NCBI RefSeq assembly: GCF_037203705.1
Contig: NZ_JBBCAT010000001.1
Location: 62,001-126,000 of the forward strand
Direction: 5' to 3'
DNA: 64,000 nt
Origin: Prosthecomicrobium sp. N25
Lineage (GTDB): Bacteria > Pseudomonadota > Alphaproteobacteria > Rhizobiales > Ancalomicrobiaceae
This document shows, one piece after another, positions 45,083 through 53,574 of the stretch (its first letter is position 1; every line of letters begins with the position of its first letter). Position numbers and translations under genes: made by a program. The notes under the pieces are model-generated. The model made no database searches, was not told where the DNA came from, and saw only the letters and a list, made by a program, of their open reading frames with translations.

Positions 45083-45808
45083 GATGCTCTGGCCTCGGGC
45101 TCCCGGTCGGAGCCGGCGGCCTCTTCTAGTTCGAGAGCCGCCGGCCCGATCTTGACGACCGTCAAGCGGGCCACCTCGCACGAGTTGAGATCGGTGAAGA
45201 CACTGACCTCGACCTCCTCCGGCCCGGCCGCCGGCGTGCGGGGCACCTGGGCAAAGTCCTGTTCGAGGCCTATGGCATCCCGAAGCCGGCGCCGAACGCG
45301 TCCGCGCCGGGTGCTGCGCCGAGCTGAGGCCGGCCGCCCTCGAAGGGTGGTTAGAGCGGGGAGGACCCGCGTGATCGCCCCGCGATCCCCTGGGCCGGCG
45401 AGACGGATCGACCCATCCACCCGACGGCAAAACAATCGCATCGCCCGCCTTGAATTGAACTCGGCCTCGCCTCGTGCAGAATGACATTCTGTCGGCCGGA
45501 AGCGCTGGCTGTGTTCCGGCACGACCGGCGGGGTGAATGGTGCTGAAATCTTGGCGTATCTGACACCCGTTAGCCCGTGCCACGCATGAGCGTCGCACGT
45601 TGGGCGGAGCGAATGGTCGGGCCCTGCGGCCGATTCGGAAAACGGATCGGGGCTCGGCCCCTGCCGGGGGCCGGCCTCGTCCCGGGCGGCGGGGCTCGGG
45701 TCTGTACGAGCCTGGCCCGGCTCGCACGCCGGCATCGGCCCAAGGCCTATGGTGCCGGCCCGGAGCGCATGCGGGCCCCGGTCGGCGGGTGAGGACCGGA
45801 GCGTCACG
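45083..45808. other. Long intergenic region between nosR and the GT4 gene
   Basis: About 726 bases without a convincing gene. It holds the nosR regulatory box (45152-45165). Around 45420-45590 the sequence is AT-richer and could contain the GT4 promoter. Reading frames on both strands are short or Arg/Pro-rich. A short frame with a protein-like end (about 45241-45327, + strand) has no credible start or family. Confidence 0.45.
45152..45165. promoter_or_regulatory. FNR/NnrR-type binding site upstream of nosR
   Basis: TTGAC-GACC-GTCAA is a perfect inverted repeat with 5-bp arms and 4-bp spacer, centred about 76 bp upstream of the nosR start codon. This form fits CRP/FNR-family regulators such as FnrN, Dnr or NnrR that switch on denitrification genes under low oxygen or nitric oxide. 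Confidence 0.75.
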
Positions 45809-46912
45809 ATGGACCTCGTCTACGTCTACGGTCTCGAGCTTCCCAACACAGCCGCCAATTCCGGCGCCGTGCTCGGCCTGTGCGACGCGCTGGCGGATCT
45901 CGGGCATCGGGTCACGCTCGCCCATGCGGGGGAGGCGGCCGCGGAAGCCGATATCCGCCGGGACTACGACCTCGATCCGGCCGTGCGGCTCCGTACGGTC
46001 CGGATCCGGGCGGGCTTCCGCCACTATCCCGGGATGGCGCTCGAGGCGCTCCGCGAGGCTCCCGGGGCCGTCCTCATCACCCGCATGCCGATCGTCGCCG
46101 CGGTGGCCGCCATGGCGGGGCGGCCGGCGATCCTGGAGATGCATCAGCGCTTCGAGACGGCCCGCCGCTGGCCCTTCTGGCGCTGGGGGCTGGTGACGGT
46201 GCCCAGGCGCCGCCTGGCCGTCGCCGCGCTGACGCCCGCGCTCGTCGAGGACGCGAGGCGGGACCCCTTCGCGCGCCGGTTCCCCATGGAGGTCATCCCC
46301 AGCGGGGCGCCCGACTACGGGGGGCCGCAGGCGCGCCCGCAGCCGGATGTCGACGTGGGTTATCTCGGCAGCTTCAAGCCCGGCAAGGGCATCGAACTCG
46401 TCGCGGCCCTCGCCGCGGCGCGACCGTCGGTCCGCTTCGTCGTCTTCGGCGACCCCTCGGCCAATCCCGACGCCGCCGCCGAACTCGCCGCCCTCGGCAA
46501 CGTGGAACTCGCCGGCCACGTGCCACGCGCCGGGGTGGCGGCCGCGCTCGCCCGCTTCCGCATCGGACTGGCGCCCTACGGCCGGGCCGGCTTCGGCGGT
46601 GCGCCCGGCACGCCCTTCGTCAGCTCCGACAGCCTGTCGTCGCTGAAGCTCGTCGAATACATGTCCTCCGGCCGGGCGATCATCTCCTCGGCCATCCCGT
46701 CGGTCGCCGCGATGGTCGAGGACGGCGCCTCGGCCCTGCTCTGCGACCCGGAGCGTCTGCCGGACTGGCTGGCCGCGCTCGATCGCCTGCTCGCCGACCC
46801 CGGCCTGGTGGACCGCATGGCGGCCGCGGGTCGCGCGAGGTTCCTCGCCGACTACACGTTCCGCATCCGCGCGGAGCGCTTCGCAACCCTGGCCGCCTCG
46901 CTGCGGCCCTGA
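45809..46912 (+). CDS. Glycosyltransferase family 4 protein
   Basis: Predicted cytoplasmic glycosyltransferase of 367 aa with GT-B fold. Seen: an N-terminal acceptor domain with VYVYGLELPNTAANSGAVLGLCDALADLGH, and the C-terminal donor domain beginning VDVGYLGSFKPGKGIELV, then FGDPSANP and the E-x7-E-like end (SSLKLVEYMSSGRAIISS...). It likely adds a sugar to an exopolysaccharide or lipopolysaccharide. Start at ATG 45809 rather than an in-frame GTG-type start at 45749. It is separated from the pectate-lyase-like gene by 257 bp. Confidence 0.9.
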   Translation: MDLVYVYGLELPNTAANSGAVLGLCDALADLGHRVTLAHAGEAAAEADIRRDYDLDPAVRLRTVRIRAGFRHYPGMALEALREAPGAVLITRMPIVAAVAAMAGRPAILEMHQRFETARRWPFWRWGLVTVPRRRLAVAALTPALVEDARRDPFARRFPMEVIPSGAPDYGGPQARPQPDVDVGYLGSFKPGKGIELVAALAAARPSVRFVVFGDPSANPDAAAELAALGNVELAGHVPRAGVAAALARFRIGLAPYGRAGFGGAPGTPFVSSDSLSSLKLVEYMSSGRAIISSAIPSVAAMVEDGASALLCDPERLPDWLAALDRLLADPGLVDRMAAAGRARFLADYTFRIRAERFATLAASLRP

Positions 46913-47169
46913 GCCGCCGCCGCTCCTGTGAGGCTACGGGTATTTGCGGGGCTCTCCAGGCCTGATGACAAGTCGAACCCAAGTCCTTAATGAATTCTGA
47001 AGCGGAGCACCGGATCGCGACCTTGGATTGGAAAGCAAATCGTGAATTCGGACAAATCTTAGGAGTGAATCTAGGTTCAGATTAAAAGAGGGTGCCGTAG
47101 GATCACCGTTGACCAGTACAGGCTGACTGAAACCTGTCGGTAAACGGACCTTAAGAAGAGGCACCTGGT

Positions 47170-48888
47170 ATGTTTAACGTGAAACGTGGCGTTCTGGCCG
47201 GAGCGTTCGCACTTGCATCCACGGCGGCCATGGCGCAGAGCGCCTTCGTCGACCCGCAGAACGGAGCGGTTCCCCCTGGCCACCCGCGCGCCTTCCCGAG
47301 CGCGCAGGGCTTCGGCAAGATCGCGGCCGTCAGGTCTTCCGACCGGGTCGTCTACCGCGTCGACACGCTCGACGACGTCGTCAGCGCGACCGACGGCAAG
47401 ATCTCGCTGCGCGAGTGCCTGCTCGCCTCGCCGATCACCACTCCCTACGTCATCCCGGGCGGCAAGCCGCGCGTCTGCGTCTTCGACGTGGCCGGCCAGA
47501 TCGTCGTGAACTCCGCGTTCCGCATCACGGTCCCGGGCCTCTACATCGCCGGCCAGACTGCGCCGGCGCCGGGCATCGAGATCAAGCTCGGCCCGCTGAT
47601 GACCACGGTGGACACGCCGTTCCACGTGTTCCGTGGCTCCACGGACGTGATCGTCCGCCACATGCGCTTCCGCCTCGGCTCGCATAACGACGGCCGGCCG
47701 AAGAGCCAGAACGGCGATCCCTTCCGCCTCTCGATGGTCAAGCGGGTCATCTTCGATCACGTGACCAGCATGTACGGGACGGACGAGTCCTGGGACATGA
47801 ACTCGGTCGAGGACGTCACCGCGCAGTGGTCGATCATCGGCCCGAACATCTGCCGCGAGGCCGGCCACGTCTCGACCATCCACTGCAAGTCGCTGTTCAT
47901 CAAGCCGGGCCAGCGCGCGACCGTCTTCGCCAACCTGTCGCAGCACGGCGTCCACCGGGGCATGAACATCGCGCCGGGCGTCGCGGTCCGCAAGTCCGAC
48001 GGCACCTGGCTCGCCGAGACCCCCGGGCAGATCGACGTGGTCAACAACCTGATCTTCGACTACACGGTCGAGTCCGGCCTGATCTCCAACGAGTTCGGCC
48101 ACGCCTACGTCAACTACGTCGGCAACACCGTGTTCCGGTCAGGATATCTGGCCCCCAACAACTTCCCGATCGGCCTCTACAACGTCAATGCCGCGAGCCC
48201 GAACGGCTTCAAGATCTACGCGTCCGGGAACTCCACGTTCCGGACCCGCATCGCCGGCGAATTCGGCCAGACAACCAGCGACGACCAGCGCCTCGCCGCC
48301 GGCCTGATCCCCGGGACCCTCGCCGCGAACGTCTGTGGCATCGGCACGAACGGCAAGAAGGACTGCTCGAAGACCGGCACCCAGGTGGTCAGCACCACCG
48401 AACTCGCCCTCGTTCCCGGCGTGTCGGGCCTGTCTGTGGACCGCGACGCCATGGGTACCTCCGAGCAGGCCACCCGCGCCATCGCGGCCTTCGCCGGCGC
48501 CAACATGTGCCGGGGCGAGTGGTGCCGCGACAAGACGGACGACTACTTCATCGACGACTTCCGCACCTGCCACCAGCTCCCGCGCTTCCGTGAGGGCGGC
48601 GTGCTCCAGATCGGCGAGGTCGGCTATCCGGGCTACATGGGCGGGTCGGCGTACCTGCCGCTCAAGGACACCGACCACGACGGTATGCCGGACGATTGGG
48701 AGACGGCTCATGGCCTGAACCCGAGCGTCGCCGACGGCAACCTCGACGCGGACCGGGACGGCTACACCAACCTCGAGGAATATTTGTCCGAGATGGCCAA
48801 GGACGACGAGATGACCACCGGCGTGATGGCCAAGGCCACGGGTGCGCTGCCGGCCTACAACTGCGGCTTCGCCCCGGTCCTGCCCTGA
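47170..48888 (+). CDS. Secreted pectate-lyase-like beta-helix protein with TSP3-type calcium motif
   Basis: Exported protein of 572 aa. Seen: a signal peptide (GVLAGAFALASTAAMA-QS), a right-handed beta-helix of the PL1-like pectate lyase kind (FDVAGQIVVNS, VPGLYIAGQTAPAPG, VIVRHMRFRLGSHND, VIFDHVTSMYGTDESWD), and a C-terminal calcium-binding repeat DTDHDGMPDDWE...DADRDGYTNLEEY resembling thrombospondin type 3. The ATG at 47170 has AAGAAGAGG upstream. It may cleave pectin or another uronate polysaccharide, including the cell's own exopolysaccharide. A strong terminator follows. Confidence 0.85.
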   Translation: MFNVKRGVLAGAFALASTAAMAQSAFVDPQNGAVPPGHPRAFPSAQGFGKIAAVRSSDRVVYRVDTLDDVVSATDGKISLRECLLASPITTPYVIPGGKPRVCVFDVAGQIVVNSAFRITVPGLYIAGQTAPAPGIEIKLGPLMTTVDTPFHVFRGSTDVIVRHMRFRLGSHNDGRPKSQNGDPFRLSMVKRVIFDHVTSMYGTDESWDMNSVEDVTAQWSIIGPNICREAGHVSTIHCKSLFIKPGQRATVFANLSQHGVHRGMNIAPGVAVRKSDGTWLAETPGQIDVVNNLIFDYTVESGLISNEFGHAYVNYVGNTVFRSGYLAPNNFPIGLYNVNAASPNGFKIYASGNSTFRTRIAGEFGQTTSDDQRLAAGLIPGTLAANVCGIGTNGKKDCSKTGTQVVSTTELALVPGVSGLSVDRDAMGTSEQATRAIAAFAGANMCRGEWCRDKTDDYFIDDFRTCHQLPRFREGGVLQIGEVGYPGYMGGSAYLPLKDTDHDGMPDDWETAHGLNPSVADGNLDADRDGYTNLEEYLSEMAKDDEMTTGVMAKATGALPAYNCGFAPVLP

Positions 48889-48930
48889 GGGCCGCCGGCC
48901 CGGGCGGGCCGATCCAAAGACGCGTGAACG

Positions 48931-48964
48931 CGGGGACCGCCGATGGGCGGTCCCCGTTTTCGTT
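48931..48964 (+). terminator. Rho-independent terminator after pectate-lyase-like gene
   Basis: An 11-bp stem CGGGGACCGCC/GGCGGTCCCCG (48931-48941 with 48946-48956) with a GATG loop is followed by TTTTCGTT. It separates the polysaccharide gene from the apiose-type operon that starts at 49041. Confidence 0.85.
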
Positions 48965-49002
48965 CGGACCCGGAGGCGGTCCCGTCGACACTCGATCCTA
49001 AC

Positions 49003-49030
49003 TGGTGTAATGACATCACGTGTCATCACC
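49003..49030. promoter_or_regulatory. Operator-like site 1 ahead of the apiose-type operon
   Basis: TGGTGTAATGACATCACG (49003-49020) with the palindrome ATGACA-TCACG-TGTCAT (49010-49026) lies 20 bp before the first gene's ATG. A related 18-mer (13 of 18 identical) lies upstream of the apiosidase-like gene at the other end of the cluster. FadR/NanR-type GntR proteins bind GGTAT-like and palindromic sites; the GntR gene at 57587 is the likely partner. Confidence 0.6.
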
Positions 49031-49040
49031 CGGAGGTCGG

Positions 49041-50063
49041 ATGCGCGGCGCCCTGATCGGTTGCGGCTTCTTCGCCCGGAACCACCTCGCCGCCTGGCGC
49101 GGGCTGGGCGTCGACATGGTCCTGTGCGACCGGGTGCGCGAGCGAGCAGAGGCGCTCGGGGCCGAGTTCGGCGCCGCCGCCCTGTGGACCGACGCGGCCG
49201 CGATGCTGGCCGGCGAGAGGCTCGACTTCGTGGACATCGCCACCACGGTGGAGAGTCATCGGGCCCTGGTCGAGCAGGCCGCCGCCCGCGGCCTGCCGAC
49301 GATCTGCCAGAAACCCTTCGCGCTCGACCTCGACGAGGGCCGCGCCATGGTGGCCGCGGCGGCCCGCGCCGGCGTGCCGCTTCTCGTCCACGAGAACTTC
49401 CGCTGGCAGACCCCGATGCTGGCGGTCGCCGACGCGCTGACCGCCGGAGCGGTCGGCCGGCCCCACTTCGGGCGGATCTCGTTCCGCCACGGCTTCGACA
49501 TCTATGCCAACCAGCCCTACCTCGCGACCGAGCCTCGGCTCGCCCTGGTCGACGTCGGCGTCCACGTCCTCGACCTCGCCCGCTTCTTCCTCGGAGACGT
49601 GACGCGCCTCTATGCCCGCACGCAGCGGCTCAACCCGAAGGTCGCCGGCGAGGACGCCGCGACTCTCGTCCTCGACCATGCCGGCGGCGCGGTCTCGACC
49701 GTCGAGATCTCCTTCTTCTCCCGGCTCGACCCCGATCCCTTCCCGCAGACCCTGGTCCGCATCGAGGGGGACCGCGGCACCGTGGAGCTCGGCCAAGACT
49801 ACCGCCTCTCCGTCACCTCCGCGGGCCGCACCGCCGTCCGCAGCGTCGAGCCGGCGGTGCCGCCCTGGGGCGCCCGGCCCTGGCATGCGATCCAGGACAG
49901 CGTCGTCAACATCGAGCGTCACTTCCTCGATTGCCTGCGGACCGGGGCTGAGCCCCGTCCCTCCGGCGCCGACAACCTGAAGACCCTGGAACTCGTCTTT
50001 GCCGCCTACGACAGCGCCGCCCGCGGCGAGGCCGTGGCCTTCCCCCGGGAGGCGGGCCGGTGA
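49041..50063 (+). CDS. apsD: Gfo/Idh/MocA oxidoreductase, probable D-apiose dehydrogenase
   Basis: NAD(P)-dependent sugar dehydrogenase of 340 aa. Seen: nucleotide-binding GCGFFARNH at residues 7-15, the catalytic K91-P92 in QKPFALD, HENFRWQ and DVGVHVLDLARFF with the conserved Asp/His of the family. In published D-apiose pathways the first enzyme (ApsD), which makes apionolactone, belongs to this family, and all following enzymes of that route are encoded here. ATG 49041 follows CGGAGG. It overlaps the RuBisCO-like gene by 4 bp. The substrate assignment is by context. Confidence 0.78.
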   Translation: MRGALIGCGFFARNHLAAWRGLGVDMVLCDRVRERAEALGAEFGAAALWTDAAAMLAGERLDFVDIATTVESHRALVEQAAARGLPTICQKPFALDLDEGRAMVAAAARAGVPLLVHENFRWQTPMLAVADALTAGAVGRPHFGRISFRHGFDIYANQPYLATEPRLALVDVGVHVLDLARFFLGDVTRLYARTQRLNPKVAGEDAATLVLDHAGGAVSTVEISFFSRLDPDPFPQTLVRIEGDRGTVELGQDYRLSVTSAGRTAVRSVEPAVPPWGARPWHAIQDSVVNIERHFLDCLRTGAEPRPSGADNLKTLELVFAAYDSAARGEAVAFPREAGR

Positions 50064-51304
50064 GCGACAGGATCGCCGCGACCTACATCCTGGAGACCGC
50101 CGACGATCCCGCGCGCGCCGCCGCGGTCATCGCGGGCGAACAGTCGAGCGGCACCTTCGTGGCCCTCCGCCGCGAGACGGCGGGCCTCCTGGAGCGCTCC
50201 GGCGCCGAGGTCGAGGCGCTCGAGATCCTCGGCGAGGTCCCCGGCCCGTCTCTGCCGGGATCCAGGCCGGGTCCCGTCCACCGCCGCTGCCGGCTGCGCC
50301 TCTCCTGGCCGCTCGGCAACCTCGGCCCGTCCCTTCCCAACCTCGTCGCCACCGTCGCCGGCAATCTCTTCGAATTGAAATGCGTCGCCGGGCTCCGCCT
50401 CGTCGGCCTCGACCTGCCGGAGGCCTTCGCGGCCCGCTACCCGGGGCCCCGCCACGGCATCGCGGGCACCCGCACCCTCGCGGGCGTCCCGCAGGGTCCC
50501 CTGATCGGCACGATCGTCAAGCCGAGCGTCGGCCTCTCGCCGGAGGAGACCGCCGAGGAGGTCGCCGCGCTGGTCGCCGGCGGCATCGACTTCGTCAAGG
50601 ACGACGAGCTCCAGGCCGACGGCCCGAACTGCCCCTTCGAGGCCCGCGTCAAGGCGGTCATGCGCGTCGTGCGCGCGGGCGCCGAGCGGACCGGCCGCAA
50701 GGCCATGGTGGCCTTCAACCTGACGGGCGACCTCGACGAGATGCGGCGGCGCCACGATCTCGTGCTCGCCGAGGGCGGGACCTGTGTGATGGCGAGCCTG
50801 CACTCGGTCGGCTTCGTCGGCATCCTGGAACTCGCGCGCCACAGCGTCCTGCCGATCCACGGCCATCGCAACGGCTGGGGATACCTCTCCCGCCACCCGG
50901 CCCTCGGCTTCGACTACGCTCCCTGGCAGATGCTCTGGCGTCTGGCCGGCGTCGACCACCTGCACGTCAACGGCCTCGCCAACAAGTTCTGCGAGCCGGA
51001 CGACAGTGTCGTGGCCTCCGCGCGGGCCGTGCTCGCGCCCGTGTTCCCGTCGCGCCCGATGGCCGCCATGCCGGTCTTCAGCTCAGGGCAGACCGTCCGC
51101 CAGGCCGCTCCCACCTTCGCGGCCGTCGGCACCACGGACCTGATCTTCGCCGCCGGCGGCGGCATCTTCGGCCATCCCGCCGGCGTGAAGGCGGGCGTCG
51201 AGGCCCTCCGGGCGGCCTGGGACGCGGCGGTCGCGGGCGAGCCCCTGGAGGCGGTCGCCCGGCGGGACCCCGGCGTCGCCGCCGCGATGGAGATCGGGCG
51301 ATGA
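50060..51304 (+). CDS. RuBisCO-like protein, 3-oxo-isoapionate-4-phosphate-cleaving type (OiaX or OiaT)
   Basis: RuBisCO-like protein of 414 aa, GTG start. Seen: K154 in TIVKPSVGLS (equivalent of RuBisCO K175), the metal/carbamate motif K180-D-D182-E183, H267/H269-R270 in IHGHRNG, K309 in a loop-6-like LANKF, and the phosphate-binding GGGIFGHP. It is not a CO2-fixing RuBisCO: the large-subunit N-terminal signature and small-subunit gene are absent. Two RuBisCO-like enzymes act in apionate catabolism: OiaX (decarboxylase giving erythrulose phosphate) and OiaT (transcarboxylase/hydrolase giving 3-phosphoglycerate and glycolate). Absence of erythrulose-phosphate isomerase genes nearby leans slightly to OiaT. 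Confidence 0.85.
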   Translation: MSDRIAATYILETADDPARAAAVIAGEQSSGTFVALRRETAGLLERSGAEVEALEILGEVPGPSLPGSRPGPVHRRCRLRLSWPLGNLGPSLPNLVATVAGNLFELKCVAGLRLVGLDLPEAFAARYPGPRHGIAGTRTLAGVPQGPLIGTIVKPSVGLSPEETAEEVAALVAGGIDFVKDDELQADGPNCPFEARVKAVMRVVRAGAERTGRKAMVAFNLTGDLDEMRRRHDLVLAEGGTCVMASLHSVGFVGILELARHSVLPIHGHRNGWGYLSRHPALGFDYAPWQMLWRLAGVDHLHVNGLANKFCEPDDSVVASARAVLAPVFPSRPMAAMPVFSSGQTVRQAAPTFAAVGTTDLIFAAGGGIFGHPAGVKAGVEALRAAWDAAVAGEPLEAVARRDPGVAAAMEIGR

Positions 51305-52683
51305 GCGCCCCGCCCGCCCTGCCGGACGGCCTGCTCCTCGCCTACTACGGCGACGACTTCACCGGTTCCACCGACACCATGGAGGTGCTGACCTTCGCGG
51401 GCCTCGAGACGGTCCTGTTCCTGGAGGACCCCACGCCGGCGCGGCTCACCCGCTTCCCCGGCGCCCGTGCGGTCGGCATCGCCGGAGTCTCCCGCAGCCG
51501 CGACCCGGACTGGATGCGCGAGCACCTGCCCGGTCGCTTCGCCGCCCTCGCCCGGCTCGGCGCGCCGATCCTGCAGTACAAGGTCTGCTCCACCTTCGAT
51601 TCCGCACCCCATGTCGGCTCGATCGGGGCGGCGATCGATCTCGGCGTCGCCTTCGCGCCCGGGTCGCGCTTCACCCCGGTGGTGGTCGGCGCGCCGCGGC
51701 TCCGGCGCTACCAGGCCTTCGGCAACCTCTTCGCCGCGATCGACGGGGTCGGTTACCGCCTCGACCGGCACCCGACCATGGCGCACCACCCGGTCACCCC
51801 CATGGCCGAGGCCGACCTGCGCCTGCATCTCGCCCGACAGACCGGCCGGCGTCTCGGGCTCGTCGACCTCGTCGCCCTGAAGCAGGGCCGCGGCACCGCC
51901 GCGCTCGCCGGCCTTCAGGCAGACGATTGCCCAGCGGTCTTCATCGACCTGTTCGACGACGAGACAAGCGCCGAAGCCGGACGCCTCGTCTGGGACCACC
52001 GGGGCGATGGCCTCTTCACCGCCTCCTCGTCGGGATTGCAATACGCGCTCGTCGCCCACTGGCGCGCCGCCGGCCTCCTCGGGCCGGAGACGCCCCCGCG
52101 GCCGGCCGCGCCGGTCGACCGGATCGCGGTCGTGAGCGGCAGCGCCTCCCCGGCGACGGCTGGCCAGATCGCCTGGGCGGAGGCCAACGGCTTCGAGCCG
52201 ATCCGCCTCGACGCCGCGAGGGTCGCCGCGGAGTCTCGCGAGGTCGAGCGCGAGGGCGGCCGGCTGGCCGGCGCCGCCCTCGAGGCTCTCGGCCGCGGCC
52301 GCGACCCGCTCGTCTTCAGTGCCCAAGGGCCGGCCGATCCCGCGCTCGCCGCCACCCGGGACGCCGCCCGCCGCGCCGGCCTGCGCCCCGGCGAGGCGGG
52401 GCGCCGCATCGGCCGGACCCTCGCCGTCGCCCTGCGCCGCATCCTGGACGAGGCGCGGCTGCCCCGCGTCGCGGTCGCGGGCGGCGACACCTCCGGCGAG
52501 GTGGCCGGCGGGCTCGGCCTCTTCGCTCTGACCGCCCTCGCCCCGCTCGCGCCGGGCTCCCCGCTCTGCCGCGCCTGGTCCGACGATCCCGGCCGCTCCG
52601 GCCTGGAGGTCGCGCTCAAGGGCGGGCAGGTGGGTCCGCCGTCCTTCTTCGGCGCCGTGAAGGCCGGCGCGCCCCTGACCTGA
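51301..52683 (+). CDS. oiaK: Four-carbon acid sugar kinase family, probable 3-oxo-isoapionate kinase
   Basis: Kinase of 460 aa in the former DUF1537 family. Seen: the N-terminal substrate motif YYGDDFTGSTDTMEVL (D18, D19), QYKVCSTFDSAPHVGSIG, and the C-terminal nucleotide-binding part with VVSGSASPATAGQI and VAVAGGDTSGEVAGGL. In the apionate route this family phosphorylates 3-oxo-isoapionate to feed the RuBisCO-like enzyme, whose gene it overlaps by 4 bp. That coupling supports the role. Confidence 0.82.
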   Translation: MSAPPALPDGLLLAYYGDDFTGSTDTMEVLTFAGLETVLFLEDPTPARLTRFPGARAVGIAGVSRSRDPDWMREHLPGRFAALARLGAPILQYKVCSTFDSAPHVGSIGAAIDLGVAFAPGSRFTPVVVGAPRLRRYQAFGNLFAAIDGVGYRLDRHPTMAHHPVTPMAEADLRLHLARQTGRRLGLVDLVALKQGRGTAALAGLQADDCPAVFIDLFDDETSAEAGRLVWDHRGDGLFTASSSGLQYALVAHWRAAGLLGPETPPRPAAPVDRIAVVSGSASPATAGQIAWAEANGFEPIRLDAARVAAESREVEREGGRLAGAALEALGRGRDPLVFSAQGPADPALAATRDAARRAGLRPGEAGRRIGRTLAVALRRILDEARLPRVAVAGGDTSGEVAGGLGLFALTALAPLAPGSPLCRAWSDDPGRSGLEVALKGGQVGPPSFFGAVKAGAPLT

Positions 52684-52704
52684 CACGAGAGGAGAACCCC
52701 GTCC

Positions 52705-53541
52705 ATGCAGAAGATCGCACTGCTCGGCGCCGGCGGGAAGATGGGAAGACGGCTCGCCACCAACCTGCGCGGCGGCCCCTGGCAGGTCGACCACGTCGAG
52801 GTGAACCCGACCGCCCGCGCGGCGGTCGAACGCGACCTCGGGGTCGCCTGCGTGCCCGCCGACAACGCCCTGGCGGACGCCGACGCCATCCTGATGGCCG
52901 TCCCGGACGCCCTCATCGGCAAGATCGCCAAGAGCTTCATCGAGCGGGTGAAGCCGGGCGGCGCCATCGTGATGCTCGACGCCGCCGCCCCGCATGCCGG
53001 CGAGCTGCCGAGGCGGGACGACGTCACCTACTTCGTCACCCATCCCTGCCACCCCTCGATCTTCAAGCACGAGCCGACCGCCGAGCGCCACGCCGACTAT
53101 TTCGGCGGCATCGCCCCGCAGGCGATCGTCTGCGCCCTCATGCAGGGTCCGGAGGCGCACTACGCCGAGTGCGAGGCGATCGCCAGGGCGATCTATGCGC
53201 CGGTCACCGTTTCCCACCGCGTCACGGTCGAGCAGATGGCGATCCTGGAACCCGGCCTGTCGGAGACGATCGGCGCCACCCTGGTGACGGCCCTGCGCGA
53301 GGCGACCGACGCGGCGGTCAAGCGCGGCGTGCCGGCCGCGGCCGCCTTCGACTTCATGCTCGGCCACCTCGGCATCGAGCTCGCGCTCCTCTTCGACCAG
53401 TACCCCGGCCAGTTCTCGGACGGGGCGAAGCTCGCCATCGCCAAGGCCAAACCGCGGCTCCTGCGCGAGGACTGGCTGTCGGTGCTGGAACCGGCCGCCA
53501 TCACGGACAGCGTCAAGGACATCTGCAATCCGGCCGGATGA
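52705..53541 (+). CDS. apnO: Probable D-apionate oxidoisomerase
   Basis: NAD-dependent enzyme of 278 aa. Seen: Rossmann loop GAGGKMGRRL (residues 8-17), LMAVPDALIGKIAKSF, THPCHPSIFKHEP with its His pair, and a helical C-terminal domain with a PGDH_C-like DFMLGHLGIELALLFDQ. The arrangement fits ApnO, which oxidises D-apionate and shifts its hydroxymethyl group to give 3-oxo-isoapionate. It has GAGAGGAGAACC upstream and lies 21 bp after the kinase gene. Assigned by family resemblance plus the RLP/kinase neighbours. Confidence 0.8.
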   Translation: MQKIALLGAGGKMGRRLATNLRGGPWQVDHVEVNPTARAAVERDLGVACVPADNALADADAILMAVPDALIGKIAKSFIERVKPGGAIVMLDAAAPHAGELPRRDDVTYFVTHPCHPSIFKHEPTAERHADYFGGIAPQAIVCALMQGPEAHYAECEAIARAIYAPVTVSHRVTVEQMAILEPGLSETIGATLVTALREATDAAVKRGVPAAAAFDFMLGHLGIELALLFDQYPGQFSDGAKLAIAKAKPRLLREDWLSVLEPAAITDSVKDICNPAG

Positions 53542-53574
53542 GCCGGAAGCCTGAAGACAACCGGAGGAAACGCC

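Noticed and set aside
45241-45327. Protein-like + strand end (GHLGKVLFEAYGIP) upstream of nosR
   Set aside because: It suggested a remnant of an ATP-grasp gene, but there is no start codon or further homologous sequence, so it is probably chance.
45031-45807. 258-codon minus-strand frame upstream of nosR
   Set aside because: It covers the FNR-type box, has no family resemblance and only partly overlaps the nosR start; treated as non-coding.
50060-51304. Carbon-fixing RuBisCO
   Set aside because: No small subunit, carboxysome or phosphoribulokinase gene is near, and the operon matches RuBisCO-like acid-sugar catabolism.
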